DNA of 64,000 nucleotides, taken from contig NZ_LMDJ01000005.1 in assembly GCF_001425045.1 (NCBI RefSeq), positions 186,001-250,000 of the forward strand. Reading direction: 5' to 3'. The notes under the pieces are model-generated. The model saw only the letters and a list, made by a program, of their open reading frames with translations. It had not been told where the DNA came from and made no database searches. The position numbers and the translations under genes were made by a program. This document shows positions 62,443 to 64,000 of the stretch, piece after piece; the stretch's first letter is position 1, and the number at the start of each line of letters is the position of its first letter. The DNA comes from Massilia sp. Root351 (GTDB lineage: Bacteria; Pseudomonadota; Gammaproteobacteria; Burkholderiales; Burkholderiaceae_D).

Positions 62443-63213
62443 ATGACGATTCCACGCCCTTCTCAAGCCGCCCAGGCCGGTTTTGCCACCTTGGCCGATG
62501 CCGCCTTCCACAACGAGCGCGTGGCCGCGCGCCGCCTTGCCGCCAGCGCGGGACTGGACGAAGCGCAGGCGCTGCTGCGCATCCTGGAGCAGTCGGCTGC
62601 GGCGGCCGGATACCGGGCTGCAGCGGAGCCGGCGGGGCTGGCGGCACCGGCAGCCCTGGATGGCCCGTCAGCGCTCGACCGCCTGCTGGCCGCTCGTTCA
62701 AAGTTGAAGCGGGACGATGCGGAGCGGCGCGCGGCCAAACTGCTCGCGCGCGCCGGGAAGTTGGCCGGCAAGCGGGCGCGCCATGCGCCGCAGGCAGGTG
62801 CATGGCAGGCATGGTTCGACGGCTCGGCCCATCCCAATCCGGGGCGGCTGGGCATAGGAGCGTTGCTGCTTGGCCCGGCCGGCGAACGCATCGAGATCAG
62901 CCAGCGTGCAGGACATGGCAATAGCGGGGAAGCGGAATACCTGGCGCTGGAGGCATTGCTGCAAGCCGCCCTCGCCGCCCGCCCGCCGCTGTTGGCGATC
63001 TACGGCGACAGCCAGGTCGTGATCGGCGACGTGGCGGCCGGCGCGGGCACGGGAGCGAAGGGGCTGGAACTGCACCGCGAACGGGTGCAGGGGCTGCTGA
63101 CGGAACTGGGGAAATCGGGGCGAGTGACGCTGCACTGGGTGCCGCGCCACCGCAATGGCGAGGCGGACCGCCTGTCGCAACAGGCGATCGCCTCCTGGAC
63201 CGGGCAGGACTAG
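62443..63213 (+). CDS. RNase HI-like protein with N-terminal helical extension
   Basis: A 256-residue protein. Residues 120-252 are an RNase H fold with all four acidic positions: Asp in [11 protein letters not shown], Glu in [12 protein letters not shown], Asp in [10 protein letters not shown] and Asp in [11 protein letters not shown]. The substrate would be the RNA of RNA/DNA hybrids, or the protein may act like the DUF-type RNase H relatives of unknown substrate. The first 115 residues are an Ala-rich helical extension with no HBD signature. The stop overlaps the convergent chemoreceptor stop by three bases. Confidence 0.88.
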   Translation: MTIPRPSQAAQAGFATLADAAFHNERVAARRLAASAGLDEAQALLRILEQSAAAAGYRAAAEPAGLAAPAALDGPSALDRLLAARSKLKRDDAERRAAKLLARAGKLAGKRARHAPQAGAWQAWFDGSAHPNPGRLGIGALLLGPAGERIEISQRAGHGNSGEAEYLALEALLQAALAARPPLLAIYGDSQVVIGDVAAGAGTGAKGLELHRERVQGLLTELGKSGRVTLHWVPRHRNGEADRLSQQAIASWTGQD

Positions 63214-64000
63214 CGCAGCGCCAGCGCCTTGCCGCCCTGCGTGCGGGCAGCTGGTGCGCGGCCTGCCGGCGGCTTGGCCGCGCCGCCCACCTGGAACACA
63301 CTGACCACTTCGGCAAGTTGCATCGCCTGATGCTGCATGGACTCGGCGGCGGCCGCTGCCTGCTCCACCAGCGCCGCGTTCTGCTGCGTAACCTGGTCCA
63401 TCTCGCCGATCGCCTTGTACACCTCGTCGATGCCGGCGCTCTGCTCCTTGCTGGCGGTGGTGATCTCGGTGATGATGGTACTCACGCGGTGTACGCTGGA
63501 CACGATGTCTTCCATGGTCGCGCCGGCGTCGGCCACCAGCTTGCCGCCCTGGTTCACCTTGTCCACCGAGTCGCCGATCAGCTCCTTGATCTCCTTGGCG
63601 GCGGCGGCCGAGCGCTGCGCCAGCGTGCGCACTTCGCTGGCTACCACGGCGAAACCACGGCCCTGCTCGCCGGCGCGCGCCGCCTCCACTGCGGCGTTCA
63701 GGGCCAGGATGTTGGTCTGGAACGCGATACCGTCGATCACCGAGATGATGTCCACGATTTTGCGCGAGGCGGCATTGATGGCTTCCATCGTGCCCACCAC
63801 TTCGGCGACCACGGCGCCGCCCTTGACGGCAACATCGGCCGCCGCGTCGGCCAGCTGGTTGGCCTGGTGCGCGTTGCTGGCGTTGTTCTTCACCGTGGCG
63901 GTCAGCTCTTCCATCGACGCGGCGGTCTCCTCCAGCGAGCTCGCTTGCTGCTCGGTGCGCGACGACAGGTCCTGGTTGCCGGCCGCGATTTCGGTGGACG
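63210..64000 (-). CDS. methyl-accepting chemotaxis protein, C-terminal part (truncated by window)
   Basis: The frame stays open to the window edge and encodes the last 263 residues. The signalling hairpin tip is clear: [54 protein letters not shown], which binds CheA and CheW. Methylation-helix segments surround it ([13 protein letters not shown] upstream). A short Ala/Pro/Arg-rich tail follows without a CheR-binding pentapeptide. The sensor and membrane parts lie beyond 64000, so the ligand is unknown. Confidence 0.95.
   Translation of the reverse strand, partial: STEIAAGNQDLSSRTEQQASSLEETAASMEELTATVKNNASNAHQANQLADAAADVAVKGGAVVAEVVGTMEAINAASRKIVDIISVIDGIAFQTNILALNAAVEAARAGEQGRGFAVVASEVRTLAQRSAAAAKEIKELIGDSVDKVNQGGKLVADAGATMEDIVSSVHRVSTIITEITTASKEQSAGIDEVYKAIGEMDQVTQQNAALVEQAAAAAESMQHQAMQLAEVVSVFQVGGAAKPPAGRAPAARTQGGKALALR

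Overview
The window is a high-GC, gene-dense chromosomal segment. Gene content, codon usage and protein style (MacAB-type exporter, many TonB receptors and chemoreceptors, sulfonate regulon, small YXWGXW and glycine-zipper proteins) suggest a betaproteobacterium of the Oxalobacteraceae (Massilia/Duganella type). This placement is inference; there is no rRNA here. No prophage, IS element or CRISPR array was seen.

Layout. 0-6.7 kb: the tail of a Cys/Met PLP enzyme, then a minus-strand set of ParB-like protein, penicillin-acylase-family Ntn hydrolase and a Gly-rich membrane protein, preceded by a Cache-GGDEF cyclase. 7.0-7.3 kb: a tRNA-Leu(UAA) gene split by a 228-nt group I intron. 7.6-10.8 kb: a MacA/MacB-like exporter with separate ATPase and permease. 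11-17.2 kb: small secreted protein, ClC transporter, TonB receptor, M28 peptidase, GNAT and glycine-zipper protein.

17.3-43.2 kb is the most unusual part, a eukaryotic-like signalling and cell-wall locus. Its plus arm encodes a Ser/Thr kinase, a SEDS (RodA/FtsW) polymerase fused to an FHA-like extracytoplasmic domain, an FHA-like protein, an SH3b membrane protein, a PP2C phosphatase and an FHA protein. After pirin and OsmC housekeeping genes come three plus-strand unknowns. The minus arm encodes a very large class-B-like PBP transpeptidase, two unknowns, an SPFH-like protein, a duplicated Lon-protease-like protein, a zinc-ribbon SPFH coiled-coil protein and a kinase/coiled-coil/SUMF1 fusion. 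The content parallels the actinobacterial fhaAB-pstP-rodA-pbpA-pknAB morphogenesis cluster, but in a proteobacterium and with different domain architectures.

43.4-44.4 kb holds two small exported proteins. 44.4-58.6 kb is a sigma-54-controlled organosulfur regulon: a seven-gene operon (class II aldolase, two SsuA-like binding proteins, two permeases, ATPase, DszB-like desulfinase), a divergent second DszB-like gene, a TonB receptor, two FMN-dependent SsuD-like monooxygenases and an SfnR-like activator. Four -24/-12 promoters and a recurring GCAGCATGC motif tie these units together. 58.6-64 kb: a heterodimeric ABC exporter with one degenerate ATP site, an RNase H-like protein and a truncated chemoreceptor.

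No stretch over 300 bases lacks an annotated feature. Coordinates of starts were adjusted by Shine-Dalgarno position where the longest frame looked too long. Distant assignments (FHA-like, Lon-like, SPFH-like) rest on motif reading by eye and need structure or profile searches.
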